Assembly: GCA_030526765.1 (NCBI GenBank)
Contig: JAUNCB010000062.1
Coordinates: forward strand, 1 to 6,722
DNA from: Bacillota bacterium
Lineage (GTDB): Bacteria > Bacillota > Clostridia > Lachnospirales > Anaerotignaceae
DNA: 6,722 nucleotides
Direction of reading: 5' to 3'
In this document: positions 5,876 through 6,722 of the stretch, in pieces
Numbering within the stretch: the first letter of the stretch is position 1
How the letters are laid out: each line of letters starts with the position of its first letter
Translations under genes and position numbers: made by a program
The notes under the pieces: model-generated
Seen by the model: the letters and a program-made list of their open reading frames with translations, nothing else
Database searches by the model: none
What the model was told of the DNA's origin: nothing

Positions 5876-6136
5876 ATGGGCAATATCCATGAAACACAAT
5901 ACTTCGGCAGACTGGAAAAGGAACCGGAGAACGAAGCAAAAAGAATCCTGATGTCTGTCAGCACGGCACTGAGAGAAAAGGGCTATAATCCTGTCAATCA
6001 GATCGTAGGCTATATCCTTTCCGGAGACCCTACCTATATCACCAGCCATCAGAATGCCCGTGTGCTGATCCGCAAGCTGGAAAGAGACGAGCTGCTGGAG
6101 GAACTGGTAAAGGACTATCTGAATCGGAATGAATAA
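5876..6136 (+). CDS. ireB: IreB family regulatory phosphoprotein (UPF0297, DUF965)
   Basis: An 86-residue cytosolic protein of the IreB/YrzL family. In Enterococcus faecalis, IreB is a substrate of the PASTA Ser/Thr kinase IreK and the phosphatase IreP, and negatively affects cephalosporin resistance. The diagnostic block is [17 protein letters not shown] at 36-52, followed by [29 protein letters not shown] at 54-82. The family N terminus carries threonines that are phosphorylated in E. faecalis (positions 4 and 7, from memory). Here Thr7 is present (HETQYF) while position 4 is Ile. The ATG at 5876 has GGAG 10 nt upstream; an in-frame GTG at 5867 is closer to that site and adds three residues not expected in the family. 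The gene is followed after 14 nt by ruvX. In many Firmicutes ireB follows alaS, but here it follows mtaB. Confidence 0.95.
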   Translation: MGNIHETQYFGRLEKEPENEAKRILMSVSTALREKGYNPVNQIVGYILSGDPTYITSHQNARVLIRKLERDELLEELVKDYLNRNE

Positions 6137-6150
6137 AGAGAGGTACGGCA

Positions 6151-6576
6151 TTGCGTATTTTAGGATTGGATTTTGGAGATAAGACCATTGGCGTAGCAGT
6201 CAGCGATCCCTTCGGCTGGACAGCCCAGGGTGTGGAGATCATCCGCAGGGAGAATCCCATGGAATTTAAAAAGCCCATGCGCAGACTGGCGGAGCTGGTG
6301 GAGGAATATCAGGCGGAGATCATCCTGCTGGGGTATCCGAAAAATCTGGATGGCTCCGAAGGAGAACGCTGCGAGAAAACAAAGGATTTTGCAGAGCGGA
6401 TCAGAAGACGCTTTCCAAAGGCAGAGGTCATCCTCTGGGATGAACGCTTCAGCACCATTGCGGCAGAGCGTTCCCTGCGGGAGGTTGGTCTGAACCATGA
6501 TAAGAGAAAGAGTGTGATTGATAAGATGGCGGCTGTGCATATTCTGCAGGGCTATCTGGACAGCAGACAGAAATAA
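6151..6576 (+). CDS. ruvX: Holliday junction resolvase-like RuvX (YqgF family)
   Basis: A 141-residue RNase H-fold protein of the YqgF/RuvX family. It is annotated as a putative Holliday-junction resolvase, and in E. coli is also implicated in 16S rRNA 5' maturation. The three acidic residues expected at the active site are present: Asp7 in RILGLDFGDKTIGVAVSD, Glu98 in LWDERFST, and Asp124 in VIDKMAAVHILQGYLD. The central LGYPKNLDGSEGER (60-73) is also typical, matching the family's GxPxnxdGsxg pattern. The start is a TTG codon at 6151. The family begins with (M)RILGLDFG at exactly this point, and AGAGG lies 7 nt upstream, so TTG is well supported. It follows ireB by 14 nt and precedes a DUF1292 gene, the usual order in clostridia. 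The less efficient TTG start may hold its level below that of IreB. Confidence 0.95.
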   Translation: MRILGLDFGDKTIGVAVSDPFGWTAQGVEIIRRENPMEFKKPMRRLAELVEEYQAEIILLGYPKNLDGSEGERCEKTKDFAERIRRRFPKAEVILWDERFSTIAAERSLREVGLNHDKRKSVIDKMAAVHILQGYLDSRQK

Positions 6577-6599
6577 ATTTTTGATAAGGAGACAGAAAC

Positions 6600-6722
6600 A
6601 TGGCTGATATTTTTGATGAAGTAGAAGAACTGGAATTTGAAATCGTAACAATGATAGATGAAGATGGCGATGAAATTGAATTTTCCATTGCTTCTACAAT
6701 TTTTTTGGTTTCTTTCGGGAGT
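6600..6722 (+). CDS. DUF1292 family protein, N-terminal fragment
   Basis: Forty-one residues are visible before the window ends. The opening, MADIFDEVEELEFEIVTMID, and then EDGDEIEFSIASTI, match the usual DUF1292 start: an acidic leader, then a strand with the T-x-x-D-E-D/E-G-x-E-x-x-F pattern. DUF1292 proteins are small (about 80-110 residues), acidic and of unknown function, and regularly follow ireB and ruvX in Firmicutes. The ATG at 6600 has AAGGAG 8 nt upstream, and the gap from ruvX is 23 nt, so it belongs to the same unit. The last visible residues (FLVSFGS, after a run of seven T) do not look like the family's usual continuation, which is polar with a Gly and Tyr. A frameshift, an insertion or a divergent member are all possible, and only the sequence beyond the window can tell. 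Confidence 0.8.
   Translation, partial: MADIFDEVEELEFEIVTMIDEDGDEIEFSIASTIFLVSFGS

Noticed and set aside
5802..5892. Short upstream frames in the ireB leader (ATG at 5802, 11 codons; ATG at 5818, 24 codons overlapping the ireB start)
   Set aside because: Neither ATG has a ribosome binding site. The overlap with ireB is out of frame and shows no attenuator-like hairpin with a T run.
1..6722. A hidden defence, toxin-antitoxin, CRISPR or mobile element system
   Set aside because: There are no spaced repeat arrays, transposase or integrase motifs, or terminal inverted repeats. Gene order and content are those of a housekeeping chromosomal region.

Overview
This window looks like an ordinary chromosomal segment from a member of the Firmicutes, most likely a Clostridia/Lachnospirales-type gut anaerobe. 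The evidence is the strong AAGGAG-type ribosome binding sites, the DUF951 and IreB families (both restricted largely to Firmicutes), the ireB-ruvX-DUF1292 order, and compact operons separated by short intrinsic terminators. No mobile element, CRISPR array, tRNA or rRNA is visible.

Left part (1-2237). The 3' end of a Zn/Cd-type P1B ATPase gene enters from the left on the + strand and meets, tail to tail, a three-gene minus-strand operon. A terminator hairpin at 319-354 separates them. Read 5' to 3', the minus operon is a class I glutamine amidotransferase-like hydrolase (PuuD/peptidase C26 family), an MscS-type mechanosensitive channel and a DUF951 protein. All three are driven by a near-consensus promoter at 2209-2237. 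The genes are very tightly packed: each downstream ribosome binding site lies inside the last codons of the gene before it.

Middle (2238-3735). A divergent intergenic region holds the promoter of a + strand unit: an MTA/SAH nucleosidase gene (mtnN) with a leader of about 130 nt, then an unrecognised 151-residue protein, then a strong terminator at 3701-3733.

Right part (3766-6722). A new promoter at 3766-3795 drives an unrecognised helical 183-residue protein followed by mtaB, the tRNA ms2t6A37 methylthiotransferase. A further probable promoter at 5764-5792 precedes ireB, ruvX (the YqgF family) and a DUF1292 gene cut by the window edge.

The functions are mostly housekeeping. MtnN removes SAM by-products (MTA and SAH, plus 5'-deoxyadenosine made by radical SAM enzymes such as MtaB). 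MtaB modifies tRNA, IreB is a target of Ser/Thr kinase signalling, RuvX is a nuclease-fold protein, and MscS protects against osmotic downshock. I found no convincing evidence of a new defence or mobile system. The most open questions are the two hypothetical proteins, the mtnN leader, and the unusual end of the visible DUF1292 reading frame.
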